Below are positions 35,567-45,954 of a stretch of 52,579 nt of DNA, one piece after another. The notes under the pieces were generated by a model, which worked only from the letters and a program-made list of their open reading frames with translations, was not told the DNA's origin and searched no databases. The stretch covers positions 1-52,579 of the forward strand of contig CABIVQ010000018.1 of NCBI GenBank assembly GCA_902362365.1, in the 5' to 3' direction. Position 1 is the stretch's first letter, and every line of letters begins with the position of its first letter. The position numbers and the translations under genes are program-made. This DNA is from Clostridiaceae bacterium. GTDB taxonomy: Bacteria; Bacillota; Clostridia; Peptostreptococcales; Peptostreptococcaceae.

Positions 35567-35989
35567 TTAATTTCCTTTTAAATCTAAATATCCTTGTAGT
35601 ATAATTACTGCTGCTAACATATCTATTACCTTTTTTCTTTTTTGTCTACTAACGTCGGCTTCTATTAGAGATCTTTCAGCTGCAACTGTAGATAATCTTT
35701 CATCCCAAAATTCAATTTCAAGTCCAGTTTCTTCTTTTATTAATTCACAAAACTTTAAAACTTTTTCACCTTGAGGACCCAATGTTCCGTTCATATTTTT
35801 AGGAAGACCTGAGACAATTTTATTAACTTGTCTTTCTTTTATTATTGCCTTTAATTCTTCTATATCTTTTTTCTTACCTACTCTTCTTATAGTCTTAACA
35901 CCTTGTGCAGTAAGTCCCATCAAATCACTTACCGCAACACCAATAGTCTTGTCTCCGATGTCTAATCCCATTATTCTTCCACTTAACAT
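35567..35989 (-). CDS. ruvX: Putative pre-16S rRNA nuclease / Holliday junction resolvase RuvX
   Basis: 140 aa, RNase-H-like fold: [16 protein letters not shown] with the first catalytic Asp, [23 protein letters not shown] and a final Asp in [14 protein letters not shown]. The YqgF family matures 16S rRNA in E. coli; a resolvase role is also claimed. SD AAAGGAG supports the ATG at 35989. Followed by DUF1292 after 66 bases. Confidence 0.95.
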   Translation of the reverse strand: MLSGRIMGLDIGDKTIGVAVSDLMGLTAQGVKTIRRVGKKKDIEELKAIIKERQVNKIVSGLPKNMNGTLGPQGEKVLKFCELIKEETGLEIEFWDERLSTVAAERSLIEADVSRQKRKKVIDMLAAVIILQGYLDLKGN

Positions 35990-36140
35990 ATTTTGTCTCC
36001 TTTGATTTTCTTATAATTCTTCATAAAAATCAATAAATAATATAACTTATTATTTATTTTACTCTTCCTATTTAGAAATCATTCATACCTTATTTTATAT
36101 TATTAATACATAACTTTGCAAATAAAATTAAATTTAATAT

Positions 36141-36174
36141 AAAATCGGGCTGATTGCTACTTCAGCCCGATTTT
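36141..36174 (-). terminator. Terminator of the alaS-ireB-721-aa operon
   Basis: AAAATCGGGCTGA and its complement around an 8-base loop, T-rich on the minus side, 23 bases beyond the stop codon. Confidence 0.88.
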
Positions 36175-36197
36175 ATAATTTATATTAATATATTATC

Positions 36198-38363
36198 TTA
36201 TTTTTCATCTTCAAATATGATCATATTTATACTCATTATAATAATTGGAATCAGAATATAAATAGATGCAGTTGAAGCTGCCACTATCCCTGAGTCATTA
36301 ACTAAAAGAGTTACTACACATCCTACCATTGAAGCTATGAATCCTTTAAATATAATAGGATATTTTGAAGATATTCTTTTAAAATGCTCTGATGGTCTAA
36401 ATATAAGAACTCCTATTACAGCAATACCTGCAAGTAATATATTAACCCATACACTAGTTTGAGCTAATTTTATATTCATATGTATCTTTCTTGCAAATGT
36501 ACTTATAATAGCACTTGGTCCTTCTGATAATATTTGATTAACGAAAGCTCCTAAATGAGACTGGCTTCCTGATACTAAATCAAATAAAGCAAATACTCCT
36601 ACAACAGCCACCGCAGATAATCCCAAAATAATAATTTTCTTAAAATCTATTTTAATATCAAATATAAGCATAACAAATAATAAATATCCTATAGATTCTG
36701 AAATTGCACCACCTACATTAGCTCCCATCGCTGGATGTGCACTAGTAATAAGTATTATGAATAATGCTACTGCTGCTAACCACTTCGGAATCTTTTTATA
36801 GTTTAGTAAAACTGAAAAACCAAATATAGCACTTGCAATTGTAACTCCTTCATATTCATTTCCTACACCATAATATCTAGCTCCGATTAAGGCATCATAA
36901 CTCATTATATTATTTTGCATTAAATAAGTTCCAAATACTGAATCTATTGCTATTATCATAATAGTTAAAAAAGCAAAGAATCCCATATTTTTTATATCGT
37001 CTTTGAATAAAACTTTACCAAGTACATATAAAACTAAAGTTGAAATAATTATTGTGGTTCCTATACTAAATTCTGTTCTATAATTTACTAAAGGTGCCAC
37101 TAAAAATGCTAGAGGCATTATTATTCCAAGTTTTACAAGCTCTTTTATTACTGTAAATACTTTTTCTTTATATGGTATTTTATTTCTAGCGAATACTGCA
37201 AGCATTCCAATTACCCAAGAAGCTGCTATAATAATAACAAACGTATTAATTATATCAGATCTTGTTTTTGATATAGAAACTATTTTATCATACTCATGAG
37301 ATAAATAATCAATATTATCATCTTGATCAATAAATGATAAAACTCTTCCAGACATTAGTTCATTACTTAAACCAAATTCATTTAATATATCTACACTTAA
37401 ATCTATATTAGATATAATACCATCTCTTCTAGTTGTTGATGATGCTAATATACCCTTCCCATCCCCAGATAATTTTATTACAGGAGATAGTCTTCTCTTA
37501 TTTTTATAATCTAACTCATTTGGGAAAACACTAGCTATGTATATAACATCATCTTCATCTACCATACTAAGTACTTCCCTTAGATATTTGTCTATATTAC
37601 TATATATAGATGATCTCATTTGTTCTAGTGTTTTTGAATTAAGATTCATCCTATAATTATCTAATCTATATGTGTCTCCTAATTCTATAAATAAAACATC
37701 ACTATTATTATAATATTTATTAGTTTCAGTAATTAATGTATCATAATCGGTTCTAATTCCAAATGGCATTGAAGGGTCTTCTATATTTAGACCTTCAATA
37801 TTTCCAGAAGGTATTCTTCCGTAATTATCCATAGCAAGTAAGCCTATGTTTCTATTTTTCACCAGTTGGTCATTAATTTGCATATCTGCGTTACCAAGCA
37901 CTGAGTAATTGACGTTATTATCTGATAATGTTTGACCTAATGTCCCTAGTGTTGCTCCATACTCACCGTTCTTACTTGCTGCTAAAGACATATTTATAGT
38001 TATATCATTTATAGCCTTAGGTTTTTCACCAACTGAAGATTCATATATTTTTGAATTTACTTCTGTATTTTCTACAAAATTTATATATTCATCTGCTGCT
38101 ACATTTGCTTTACGACCAGCTCCTATAGATGCGTAAGACCTTTTGTCATCAGTGCCTTTGTCACCTCTTATATTCATAAGGCCAATGTAACCTCTTTTAC
38201 CTAACTCTTCCTTCAAGATAGGTATTTCAAGCATATTCTCTAAACTTGTTCTATCCATATTAATGAATATTGTTCTTTTGTTTTCATCTGCAAAACTATT
38301 ACTTGGTATAGAACACACTAATACCATAATAGTCATTAACAATGATGCGATCTTTTTCTTCAT
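36198..38363 (-). CDS. Polytopic protein with extracytoplasmic alkaline-phosphatase-like domain, unknown function
   Basis: 721 aa. Signal peptide (about 1-25, ending SFA). Residues about 28-365 are extracytoplasmic and resemble alkaline-phosphatase-superfamily cores: TIFINMDRTSLENM, KRSYASIGAGRKA, DVLFIELGDTYRLDN, then TTRRDGIISNIDLSVDILNEFG near the end, a pattern seen in that superfamily. From residue 374 about ten hydrophobic segments follow, with conserved-looking GARYYGVGNEYEGVTIASAI and LLVNDSGIVAASTAS. The usual metal-binding Asp/His set is not obvious, so it may be non-catalytic. Ten bases after ireB in the alaS operon. No specific function is assigned. Confidence 0.75.
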   Translation of the reverse strand: MKKKIASLLMTIMVLVCSIPSNSFADENKRTIFINMDRTSLENMLEIPILKEELGKRGYIGLMNIRGDKGTDDKRSYASIGAGRKANVAADEYINFVENTEVNSKIYESSVGEKPKAINDITINMSLAASKNGEYGATLGTLGQTLSDNNVNYSVLGNADMQINDQLVKNRNIGLLAMDNYGRIPSGNIEGLNIEDPSMPFGIRTDYDTLITETNKYYNNSDVLFIELGDTYRLDNYRMNLNSKTLEQMRSSIYSNIDKYLREVLSMVDEDDVIYIASVFPNELDYKNKRRLSPVIKLSGDGKGILASSTTRRDGIISNIDLSVDILNEFGLSNELMSGRVLSFIDQDDNIDYLSHEYDKIVSISKTRSDIINTFVIIIAASWVIGMLAVFARNKIPYKEKVFTVIKELVKLGIIMPLAFLVAPLVNYRTEFSIGTTIIISTLVLYVLGKVLFKDDIKNMGFFAFLTIMIIAIDSVFGTYLMQNNIMSYDALIGARYYGVGNEYEGVTIASAIFGFSVLLNYKKIPKWLAAVALFIILITSAHPAMGANVGGAISESIGYLLFVMLIFDIKIDFKKIIILGLSAVAVVGVFALFDLVSGSQSHLGAFVNQILSEGPSAIISTFARKIHMNIKLAQTSVWVNILLAGIAVIGVLIFRPSEHFKRISSKYPIIFKGFIASMVGCVVTLLVNDSGIVAASTASIYILIPIIIMSINMIIFEDEK

Positions 38364-38372
38364 GAAGTTGAC

Positions 38373-38630
38373 CTACTTTCTTCTAACATAATAAGAAATT
38401 ACCTCTTCAAGAATCTCATCTCTTTCGAATCTCTTTATTATTGCTCTTGCATTTTTGTGACTAGTTATATAACTTGAGTCACCAGAAAGAACGTACCCTA
38501 TAAGTTGATTTATAGGGTCGTAACCTTTCTCTATTAATGCTTTATATACAAAATCTATCGTATCCCCAACACTCATTTTCTCTTCAGATACACATTCAAA
38601 CTTAACAGTATAATCTAGATCTTTTTTCAA
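38373..38630 (-). CDS. ireB: IreB family regulatory phosphoprotein (DUF965)
   Basis: 85 aa. Clear family pattern: VSVGDTIDFVYKALIEKGYDPINQLIGYVLSGDSSYITSHKNAR (key parts GYDPINQLIGY and SGDPxYIT-like SGDSSYITSH). In Enterococcus IreB is phosphorylated by the PASTA kinase IreK and restrains cephalosporin resistance. Lies 24 bases after alaS, its usual place in Firmicutes. Confidence 0.95.
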   Translation of the reverse strand: MKKDLDYTVKFECVSEEKMSVGDTIDFVYKALIEKGYDPINQLIGYVLSGDSSYITSHKNARAIIKRFERDEILEEVISYYVRRK

Positions 38631-38653
38631 AGTAAATCCCCCTTCTAGTAAAT

Positions 38654-41293
38654 TTATTTTACTTGAGATTTTATTACCTCTCCTGCATAATTTAAAGCTT
38701 CTTCTACTTTTGTTACATCATTTGCCCCAGCTTGAGCCATGTTAGGTCTTCCTCCGCCTTTTCCGCCAGCTATTTGAGCAACCTCTCTAACTATATTACC
38801 TGAGTGTATTCCTTTTTCTAATACATCTTTAGTTGCAGTTACTATGAAGTTAACTTTATTATCAACTACATTTGCCATAACTACAACACCTGAACCTAAT
38901 TTATCTCTTAAACTATCCGCTGTTTCTCTTAATGTATTCATGTCCATGTCTTCAAATTTAGCAGTTACTAAGTTTACTCCATTTATTTCTACCTTAGAAT
39001 CTAATATAGAATCTGCTGATTGTAAGCTCATCTTAGCTTTTATTTCATGTAAATCTTTTGCTAAAGATTTATTTTCTTCTACTAATTGAGTAGCTCTTTG
39101 AGTTAAGTTATCTTCTTTTGCTTTTAAAGTTATACAAACATCAGCTATTACTGCATCTCTTTCTTTTAAATATTCATATACAGCCTTTCCTGTTATAGCT
39201 TCTATTCTTCTTACACCTGCAGCAACTCCACCCTCAGATAATATTTTGAACATACCTACTTGAGATGTATTTTTTAAGTGAGTTCCTCCACAAAGTTCTA
39301 TTGAGAAATCTCCCATAGAAACAACTCTTACTTCCATACCATACTTTTCGCCAAATAGTGCTGTAGCTCCTTTTTCTTTTGCTTCATTTATACCCATATT
39401 TTCGCAATTTATTTCTAAAGAAGCTAGTATTGCATCATTTACTTTTTCTTCTATTAATTTTAATTCATCTTTTGATATTGCTTCAAAATGAGTAACGTCA
39501 AATCTTAATCTTTCTGCATTAACTAAAGATCCAGCTTGGTTAACGTGTTCTCCTAATACTTCTTTAAGTACCTTGTGTAATAAGTGAGTAGCTGTATGGT
39601 TTCTTGCACTTGCCATTCTAACTTCTTTATTTACTAAAGTTGTTAACTCATCATTTACTTTTACTTCTCCCGATTTAACAAATCCTATATGTTTTATTGT
39701 ATTGTTAGCACCTTTTCTAGTATCCGTTATTTCTATAGTTACGTTATCGTTAGAAAGTATTCCACAATCACCTGCTTGTCCCCCACCTTCTGGGTAGAAT
39801 GTAGTTTGATTTAATACTATAGCTATTTTATCTCCTTCTTTAGCAGATTCTACTATTTCATCATTCATAACTATCGCATTAACTTTACCTACTAAGCTTA
39901 AGTCATTGTATCCTTCAAATGAACTTGCAGCAGATTCATCTAATTTAGATAATGGATCTTCTTTCCAACTTTCGCCTTCCATATTTCCTCTTGCACTTCT
40001 TGCTCTTTCTCTTTGCTTATTCATTTCATCATTGAAAGCTTCTTCATCTAAATCAAGACCAACTTCTTCTAATATTTCTTTAGTTAAGTCTATTGGGAAG
40101 CCATAAGTATCATATAATTTAAATGCATTTTCTCCACTTAAAGTTTTTGAATTATTTTTCTTTAAATCTTCTATATATGAAGCTAATATTTCACTACCTT
40201 GATCTATAGTTTCATTGAATTTTTCTTCTTCTATTCTTATAACTTTCTTTATGTAGCTTTCTTTTTCTACTAATTCTGAGTAAGCTTCTCCACTTACTTT
40301 TATAACTTCATCAACTAATTTATATAAGAAGTTTTCTTTTATTCCTAATAATTTACCGTGACGAGCAGCTCTTCTTAATAATCTTCTAAGAACATATCCT
40401 CTTCCTTCGTTTGATGGTAGTACTCCATCTGCAACTAAGAAGCTTACAGCTCTTATATGATCAGTTATTATTCTTATAGAAACATCTGTCTTAGCATCTT
40501 TTCCATATTCTACATTAGCAACTTTTTCTATGCTACTTATTATATGTCTTATTGTATCTACTTCAAATATATTATCAACATCTTGCATTATACAAGCCAT
40601 TCTTTCAAGACCCATACCAGTATCTATGTTCTTATGTTCAAGTTGTCCATAGTTACCTTCTTCATCTCTATCAAATTGAGTAAATACATGGTTCCAGAAT
40701 TCTAAGTATCTATCACAGTCACATCCTGGCTTACAATCTGGATTATCGCAACCGAATGCTTCTCCTCTATCAAAGTATATTTCTGAACAAGGTCCACATG
40801 GTCCAGTACCTATTTCCCAGAAGTTATCATCTTTTCCAAGTCTAACAATTCTTTCTGTTGGGAAATTCATTTCTTTTGACCATATATCAAACGCATCATC
40901 ATCTTCTTCGTATACTGTTACCCATAATCTATCTTCTGGTATGTTTAAGTGTTCCGTTACGAATTCCCACCCCCATCTTATAGATTCTCTTTTAAAGTAA
41001 TCTCCGAATGAGAAGTTTCCTAACATTTCGAAGAAAGTACCGTGTCTTGCAGTTTTACCTACATTTTCTATATCACCAGTTCTTATACATTTTTGACAAG
41101 TAGTCATTCTTTTACTTGGTGGCACTTCAACTCCTGCAAAATAATTTTTTAAAGGTGCCATACCTGAGTTTATAAGTAATAAACTTTTATCATTGTGTGG
41201 AACTAAAGAAGCACTTTTTGCAGCATAGTGTCCTTTAGATTCAAAGAAGTTTAAAAATTTACTTCTGATTTCATTTAATCCCATTTTTTGCAT
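38654..41293 (-). CDS. alaS: Alanyl-tRNA synthetase
   Basis: 879 aa, standard length. Class II catalytic core from the N-terminus (RSKFLNFFESKGH, FFEMLGNFSFGDYFKRE, GTGPCGPCSEIYFDRG), editing domain with the zinc site (HTATHLLHKVL near 570 and CGGTH near 665), and the C-Ala oligomerisation domain ending with GGKGGGRPNMAQAG. SD AGGAGGAA precedes the ATG. Expression is controlled by an alanine T-box leader just upstream. Confidence 0.97.
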   Translation of the reverse strand: MQKMGLNEIRSKFLNFFESKGHYAAKSASLVPHNDKSLLLINSGMAPLKNYFAGVEVPPSKRMTTCQKCIRTGDIENVGKTARHGTFFEMLGNFSFGDYFKRESIRWGWEFVTEHLNIPEDRLWVTVYEEDDDAFDIWSKEMNFPTERIVRLGKDDNFWEIGTGPCGPCSEIYFDRGEAFGCDNPDCKPGCDCDRYLEFWNHVFTQFDRDEEGNYGQLEHKNIDTGMGLERMACIMQDVDNIFEVDTIRHIISSIEKVANVEYGKDAKTDVSIRIITDHIRAVSFLVADGVLPSNEGRGYVLRRLLRRAARHGKLLGIKENFLYKLVDEVIKVSGEAYSELVEKESYIKKVIRIEEEKFNETIDQGSEILASYIEDLKKNNSKTLSGENAFKLYDTYGFPIDLTKEILEEVGLDLDEEAFNDEMNKQRERARSARGNMEGESWKEDPLSKLDESAASSFEGYNDLSLVGKVNAIVMNDEIVESAKEGDKIAIVLNQTTFYPEGGGQAGDCGILSNDNVTIEITDTRKGANNTIKHIGFVKSGEVKVNDELTTLVNKEVRMASARNHTATHLLHKVLKEVLGEHVNQAGSLVNAERLRFDVTHFEAISKDELKLIEEKVNDAILASLEINCENMGINEAKEKGATALFGEKYGMEVRVVSMGDFSIELCGGTHLKNTSQVGMFKILSEGGVAAGVRRIEAITGKAVYEYLKERDAVIADVCITLKAKEDNLTQRATQLVEENKSLAKDLHEIKAKMSLQSADSILDSKVEINGVNLVTAKFEDMDMNTLRETADSLRDKLGSGVVVMANVVDNKVNFIVTATKDVLEKGIHSGNIVREVAQIAGGKGGGRPNMAQAGANDVTKVEEALNYAGEVIKSQVK

Positions 41294-41433
41294 ATAAAAT
41301 TCCTCCTGTAAAATTACCTTATGTTTATATTCTTTATATTAGTAAATTATTTATGTAATAAAAATTCGCTTAACTTTAATACATGTTAACAAATATTTTA
41401 ATCTTAGAGAGTAAAAATATAAAATACCTATAA

Positions 41434-41685
41434 ATAAAAAAACTCGCGCCTATATAAACTATAGGGGCGAGATTATTTCGCGGTACCACCCTAATTATCA
41501 TAAAATTTATGATATCTTCGGAAAACCTTAGTTATAACGGAACTACCGACAGCTTATACTAAATTTCCAAGCTATAACTCCAAGACTGCTTCAATTATTT
41601 TATTCTAAGGGCTTCCACCATTTCCCTCTCTCTGTAAGACTTCAAATAATTTACTATTTCTTTTCAGTGCCTTTAATAATTTTAA
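41434..41685 (-). promoter_or_regulatory. T-box riboswitch (alanine) upstream of alaS
   Basis: Minus-strand leader with the T-box AGGGTGGTACCGCG (41492-41479) that pairs with uncharged tRNA. Immediately after it comes the terminator CTCGCCCCTATAG…GCGCGAG (41472-41443) followed by TTTTTTTATT. The stem I region includes GAGAGAGGGAAATGGTGG and a candidate specifier GCA (41589-41587) in GAAGCAGTC, an alanine codon matching the downstream gene. Uncharged tRNA-Ala would favour antitermination. Confidence 0.93.
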
Positions 41686-41743
41686 ATTTTGACTCTATAT
41701 AATGTTATCTTACTAAATTTTACAAAAATAATCAATACGTATT

Positions 41744-42835
41744 TTATAAACTTTTAGTTATAATTGCACCACCAACAACTACGTCTCCATCGTACATTAC
41801 AACAGATTGACCTTTAGTTATTGCTCTTTGCGCTTCATCAAATACCATTCTTATAGTCCCATCACCATTATTATGAACAGTAGCCCATGAAGGCTTAGCT
41901 GAATATCTTACTTTTGCTTGCACTCTTATTGGCTCTTTTATTTCATCTATGCTTATTAGATTTACATCATGTGCTATAAGTTCATGTTTGAAAATATCTT
42001 CATTAGAACCAAGAACTACAGTATTTTTAACTGGATCTATATCAACTACGAACATTGGCTTTCCAAAAGCAATACCAAGTCCTTTTCTTTGACCTATAGT
42101 ATAATGTACTATACCTTTATGTTTACCTAGTACATTACCTTTAGTATCTACAAAGAACCCTTCATCTATTCTTTTGTTTGCATGCTTTGTTACATAACCT
42201 GCATAGTCATTATCTTTTACGAAACATATTTCTTGACTATCCGGTTTATTATGAACATCAAAACCTAATTCCTTAGCAATTTCTCTTACTCTATCTTTTT
42301 CATAGTCTCCTATAGGAAGTAAAGTATGCTCTAATTGGTCTTGTGTCATGTTATATAAAGCATAAGTTTGGTCCTTTTTATCTGTTACAGACTTTTTAAG
42401 TAAGTATCTTCCAGTTTCTTCATCCTTTTCTATTTTAGCATAGTGACCAGTCGCTACATAATCACAACCTATTTGTCTAGCCCTTTTATAAAAATCATCA
42501 AATTTTATATGCTTATTACACGCTATACAAGGATTTGGAGTTCTTCCTTCTAAGTATTCATCTATAAAATAATCTATTACTTTCTCTTTAAATACTTCTC
42601 TAAAATTTAACACATAGAAAGGTATACCTATTTTTTGCGCTACATGTCTTGCATCCTCTACTGCAGCTAATGAACAACATCCTCCATCATTTTCAATTAT
42701 ATCGTCATCCTCATCATCTTGCCATAACTTCATAGTTACACCTATTACATCATATCCCTGTTCTTTTAATAGATAAGCAGCAACCGAACTATCAACTCCA
42801 CCACTCATACCTATCATTACCTTTTTCTTGCTCAT
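41744..42835 (-). CDS. mnmA: tRNA-specific 2-thiouridylase
   Basis: 363 aa. PP-loop [15 protein letters not shown] at the N-terminus, the first catalytic Cys in [11 protein letters not shown], the second in SQEICFV, and [11 protein letters not shown]. Inserts sulfur into U34 of Lys/Glu/Gln tRNAs using sulfur relayed from IscS, encoded about 8 kb upstream on the same strand. The ATG at 42835 is preferred over GTG at 42844, whose bases form part of the SD (GAGGTG). Confidence 0.95.
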   Translation of the reverse strand: MSKKKVMIGMSGGVDSSVAAYLLKEQGYDVIGVTMKLWQDDEDDDIIENDGGCCSLAAVEDARHVAQKIGIPFYVLNFREVFKEKVIDYFIDEYLEGRTPNPCIACNKHIKFDDFYKRARQIGCDYVATGHYAKIEKDEETGRYLLKKSVTDKKDQTYALYNMTQDQLEHTLLPIGDYEKDRVREIAKELGFDVHNKPDSQEICFVKDNDYAGYVTKHANKRIDEGFFVDTKGNVLGKHKGIVHYTIGQRKGLGIAFGKPMFVVDIDPVKNTVVLGSNEDIFKHELIAHDVNLISIDEIKEPIRVQAKVRYSAKPSWATVHNNGDGTIRMVFDEAQRAITKGQSVVMYDGDVVVGGAIITKSL

Positions 42836-42871
42836 TAAAATCACCTCGTTCTTTTTATTATATCTACTTTA

Positions 42872-42890
42872 TATACTTTTTAAAAGTATA
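42872..42890. promoter_or_regulatory. Perfect 9-bp palindrome upstream of mnmA
   Basis: TATACTTTT-t-AAAAGTATA, 37-55 bases upstream of the mnmA start, in the usual promoter position. Possible operator or hairpin; no regulator can be named. Confidence 0.35.
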
Positions 42891-43018
42891 AACTTCTTAT
42901 ACCCTTTAAAATCTAACCTTATCTATATTTTAATAGTAAATTTGCTTTTATTTAGACTTCCAATTTACAATAATATTTTCAAGCTAATATAACTATATAC
43001 CACTTATATTCATAATAA

Positions 43019-43393
43019 TTAGCAAACAAGCTTTTGAGCAAATAAGTTATTTTCTAATTTTATTAATATATCTTTATCAAAATTATCTACTATATCTTCC
43101 ATGATACATTTTTCTATAATACATCTCATAAAAATAGTCTCTTCTATTAATTCCCAATTTATTAGTGAAATATTTATCCCACTCTATGGTTTTACATCTA
43201 ATAATCGTTCATTTCTTAATTTTACTATTGCTTCTCTTATATTTGCTCTAGATATGTTTAATTTCTTAGATAAATTCACCTCACTCATTAAATGTTCACC
43301 TGGCTTCAAATTATTAATCATTATATTGTTTTTTAATATTCTATATTCAAATTCTTTATCATTTTCATCTGCGCCTCTATTATAAATTATCAA
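43019..43393 (-). pseudogene. GntR/FadR-type regulator, inactivated
   Basis: The first 69 codons encode a GntR winged HTH (LKPGEHLMSEVNLSKKLNISRANIREAIVKL). An in-frame TAG at 43184 interrupts it; the frame continues with SGINISLINWELIEETIFMRCIIE, the start of a FadR-like FCD domain, and ends at TAA 43019 after about 55 more codons, far short of a full effector domain (normal length about 220-240 aa). So one nonsense codon plus C-terminal loss. As the last gene of the GH31/TRAP cluster it probably once regulated that cluster. Confidence 0.8.
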
Positions 43394-43474
43394 CTATTCT
43401 TCCTCCCTTCTAAATTAATAGATTCATTAAACTTATATTTTTACGCACTTATATCCATTATCTTCATAAAAAAA

Positions 43475-43495
43475 TATACCTCATTTTGAGGTATA
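43475..43495 (-). terminator. Terminator of the GH31/TRAP operon
   Basis: TATACCTCA-ttt-TGAGGTATA, flanked on the minus strand by a T7 run. It lies 10 bases beyond the GH31 stop. Confidence 0.82.
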
Positions 43496-43504
43496 CTTTT
43501 TATA

Positions 43505-45895
43505 CTATTTATTTAAAACATACTTATCATTTTCTTTAATAACGACCTTATCATTTACCTTAAGTGCTCTAGTTTCTCCATTAGGTAAATAGATAGCAAC
43601 TTTATCATATGATGGTTTATACTTACCTTCAGTTTCTAAGTTTACGATTATTTCATAATCATTAGTAATTACATTAAATTTATATACTAAATGTTCATTT
43701 TCATAATCAGTTGTAATTCCATCATCTTCAAAGCAAGTATATTCAAATGTAGAATTTCCTTTTGGAGGAAATATACAAAATGCTCTTTCATCATTTTCCT
43801 TTGTATTAAATGTAATCTCAGCATCATTTATAGGTATTATACTTCCTCCTCGAGCTAATACTGGTGAATATTCAAGAGGTGCTGGTATTGTAACTGTTTG
43901 AGCTCCTTTATACCACTTATGAGTATTAAAGTCATACCAACCAAATTCATTTTTAGGAAGGTAGACAGTTCTTTCTCTATCTCCTTTATTCACTACACAA
44001 GCAACTAACAATGAATCTCCAAGCATAAATTCATCATTCTCTTCGAATGTCTTTTTATCAACATGTCCAAAATTATATAATGTCGGCGTAATAATTGGCT
44101 CATAGTTATTGTGAGCTTTATAAAGTAAATCATATAAATATGGTACTATTCTATTTCTTTGTTTTAATAGATTAGATATAGTTTGTGTATATTCTGGGTA
44201 CATCCAAGGTACATTTACGGTTTTATCATCATTCCAAGAGTGTATTGTAAATCTCGGATACATTATCCCTTGCTGAACCCATCTTACAAATAATTCTGGT
44301 TCTGGTGAGTTTCCTGAAAAACCGCCTATATCATGTCCATGATTGTAAACTCCAGATAAACTTAATCCATTACCCATTTTTATATTATACTTTAATGTTT
44401 TCCATGAAGTATAGTTATCCCCACTCCATGTTTGAACATATCTTTGCATACCAGGACATCCTGATCTTGATATAAGGTAAGGTCTTTCATTAGGATTAAA
44501 TTCTTTTTGAGCTTCAAATGATGACTTCATCATTATCAATGGCATTATTGATCTAACTAACTCTAAATCTATTTCTTTTCCAAATCCAAATACTTTACTT
44601 TTACCCCATATTTCATATTCATTGTTATCATTCCATGTAGAATCTATTCCGTATTCTAAAAGTTGCTTAGTAACTTGTTCTTTCCACCAATTAATAGTTT
44701 CTATATTAGTAAAGTCTAAGTGAGCTCCTAATTCATCCCAATATTGACATAAATACGGATTTTTAGAGTCTTCTTCTACTATGAATAATCCTTTTTCTTT
44801 TAATTCCTCAAATTTTGGATGATCTAATAGTAATGCTGGCTTTATATTAGCACATAATCTTAAACCTTTTTCATGGAAATACTGAGTTAGCTTTTCTGGA
44901 GCAGGTATTTTATCTCTATTCCAATTAAATACATATCTCTTATCTCCTATAGATGTATATCCTGATGATAATTGGAATGAACCACTTAATATATCATGTT
45001 CTTCACATAAATCAACAAATTTCTTTAGTTGTTCCCCTGCATCTGGTGCATCTGTGTATGTCATTGTAGATCCTGAGTAATCTAAACTCCATTTAGGTGC
45101 AAATATTGTCTTACCTGTCATCCAGCTAAAAGTTTTAACTATAGATGGTATATCATTTTTAGCTATTACATAATAATCTAAATCTCCATTTGTAGAATAA
45201 AAATATTTATAGTGTCCATGATAGTTATCTAATTCTTGTCCCATATCAAATATTGCATTTGACATATTATCATAGAATATTCCGTGACATAAATCAGTCT
45301 CTTCATTTCTTGTTATATAAAATGGTATATGTTTATATAATGGATCCGTATTTTCCGCATCGTATCCCATAGCATCTATATTTAACATTCTATACCTTTT
45401 TCCATATCGATTTAAGTTCCCAGCTTTTTCACCTAAACCATAGTATTGCTCTGATCTATTTCTATTTATATAATGGTAAATTCCGTCACCAAGCTCGCCT
45501 TTGAAGTTATAAGCTTGAGTCTGTCTATCTTTCATAAACTCAATTCTTTTATCTCCATCAATAAAATACCATGTGATTTTAAAATCAAGTAAATTAACAA
45601 CTACTTCAACTTTAGATGTTTTAATAGTTACAAAATCATCTTTTTCCTTTACTTTAAATTCTGGTAAACTAAACCCTGTTGTATCAAATCTATCTCTTCC
45701 TTCAAATGGAATATCTTCCATTCCAGGTGCAACTAACCATGTTTTATCTAATTTTAATCCATCTTCTTTATGTATGATAACTCTAAGTATATCCTCTTCT
45801 AATACTAATACCTTAGCAACTATATCTTCACAACTAAAGCTAACTATATGATTTTTTTTATCTACAAATTTAAACTTAAAATTTCTAATTGACAT
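43505..45895 (-). CDS. GH31 family alpha-glycosidase
   Basis: 796 aa, no signal peptide, so cytoplasmic. An N-terminal beta-sandwich (about 1-240, with QYYGLGEKAG) precedes the (beta/alpha)8 barrel. The nucleophile motif WNDNNE matches the GH31 consensus W-x-D-M-N-E, and TWSGDN carries the acid/base Asp. IGGFSGNSPEPELFVRW and WMYPEY follow; a C-terminal beta domain closes the protein. GH31 enzymes include alpha-glucosidases, alpha-xylosidases and sulfoquinovosidases; specificity cannot be set by eye. It follows a complete TRAP transporter, so the substrate may be a negatively charged glycoside. 59 bases after dctM. Confidence 0.9.
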   Translation of the reverse strand: MSIRNFKFKFVDKKNHIVSFSCEDIVAKVLVLEEDILRVIIHKEDGLKLDKTWLVAPGMEDIPFEGRDRFDTTGFSLPEFKVKEKDDFVTIKTSKVEVVVNLLDFKITWYFIDGDKRIEFMKDRQTQAYNFKGELGDGIYHYINRNRSEQYYGLGEKAGNLNRYGKRYRMLNIDAMGYDAENTDPLYKHIPFYITRNEETDLCHGIFYDNMSNAIFDMGQELDNYHGHYKYFYSTNGDLDYYVIAKNDIPSIVKTFSWMTGKTIFAPKWSLDYSGSTMTYTDAPDAGEQLKKFVDLCEEHDILSGSFQLSSGYTSIGDKRYVFNWNRDKIPAPEKLTQYFHEKGLRLCANIKPALLLDHPKFEELKEKGLFIVEEDSKNPYLCQYWDELGAHLDFTNIETINWWKEQVTKQLLEYGIDSTWNDNNEYEIWGKSKVFGFGKEIDLELVRSIMPLIMMKSSFEAQKEFNPNERPYLISRSGCPGMQRYVQTWSGDNYTSWKTLKYNIKMGNGLSLSGVYNHGHDIGGFSGNSPEPELFVRWVQQGIMYPRFTIHSWNDDKTVNVPWMYPEYTQTISNLLKQRNRIVPYLYDLLYKAHNNYEPIITPTLYNFGHVDKKTFEENDEFMLGDSLLVACVVNKGDRERTVYLPKNEFGWYDFNTHKWYKGAQTVTIPAPLEYSPVLARGGSIIPINDAEITFNTKENDERAFCIFPPKGNSTFEYTCFEDDGITTDYENEHLVYKFNVITNDYEIIVNLETEGKYKPSYDKVAIYLPNGETRALKVNDKVVIKENDKYVLNK

Positions 45896-45954
45896 CTTTT
45901 ATCTCCCTTTATATTAAATTACTATTCAAAGTTCTTATACTAAACTTAAATTTA

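Noticed and set aside
43101..43385. 94-codon plus-strand frame
   Set aside because: Antisense to the GntR pseudogene, no SD, hydrophobic composition arising from AT-rich antisense sequence.
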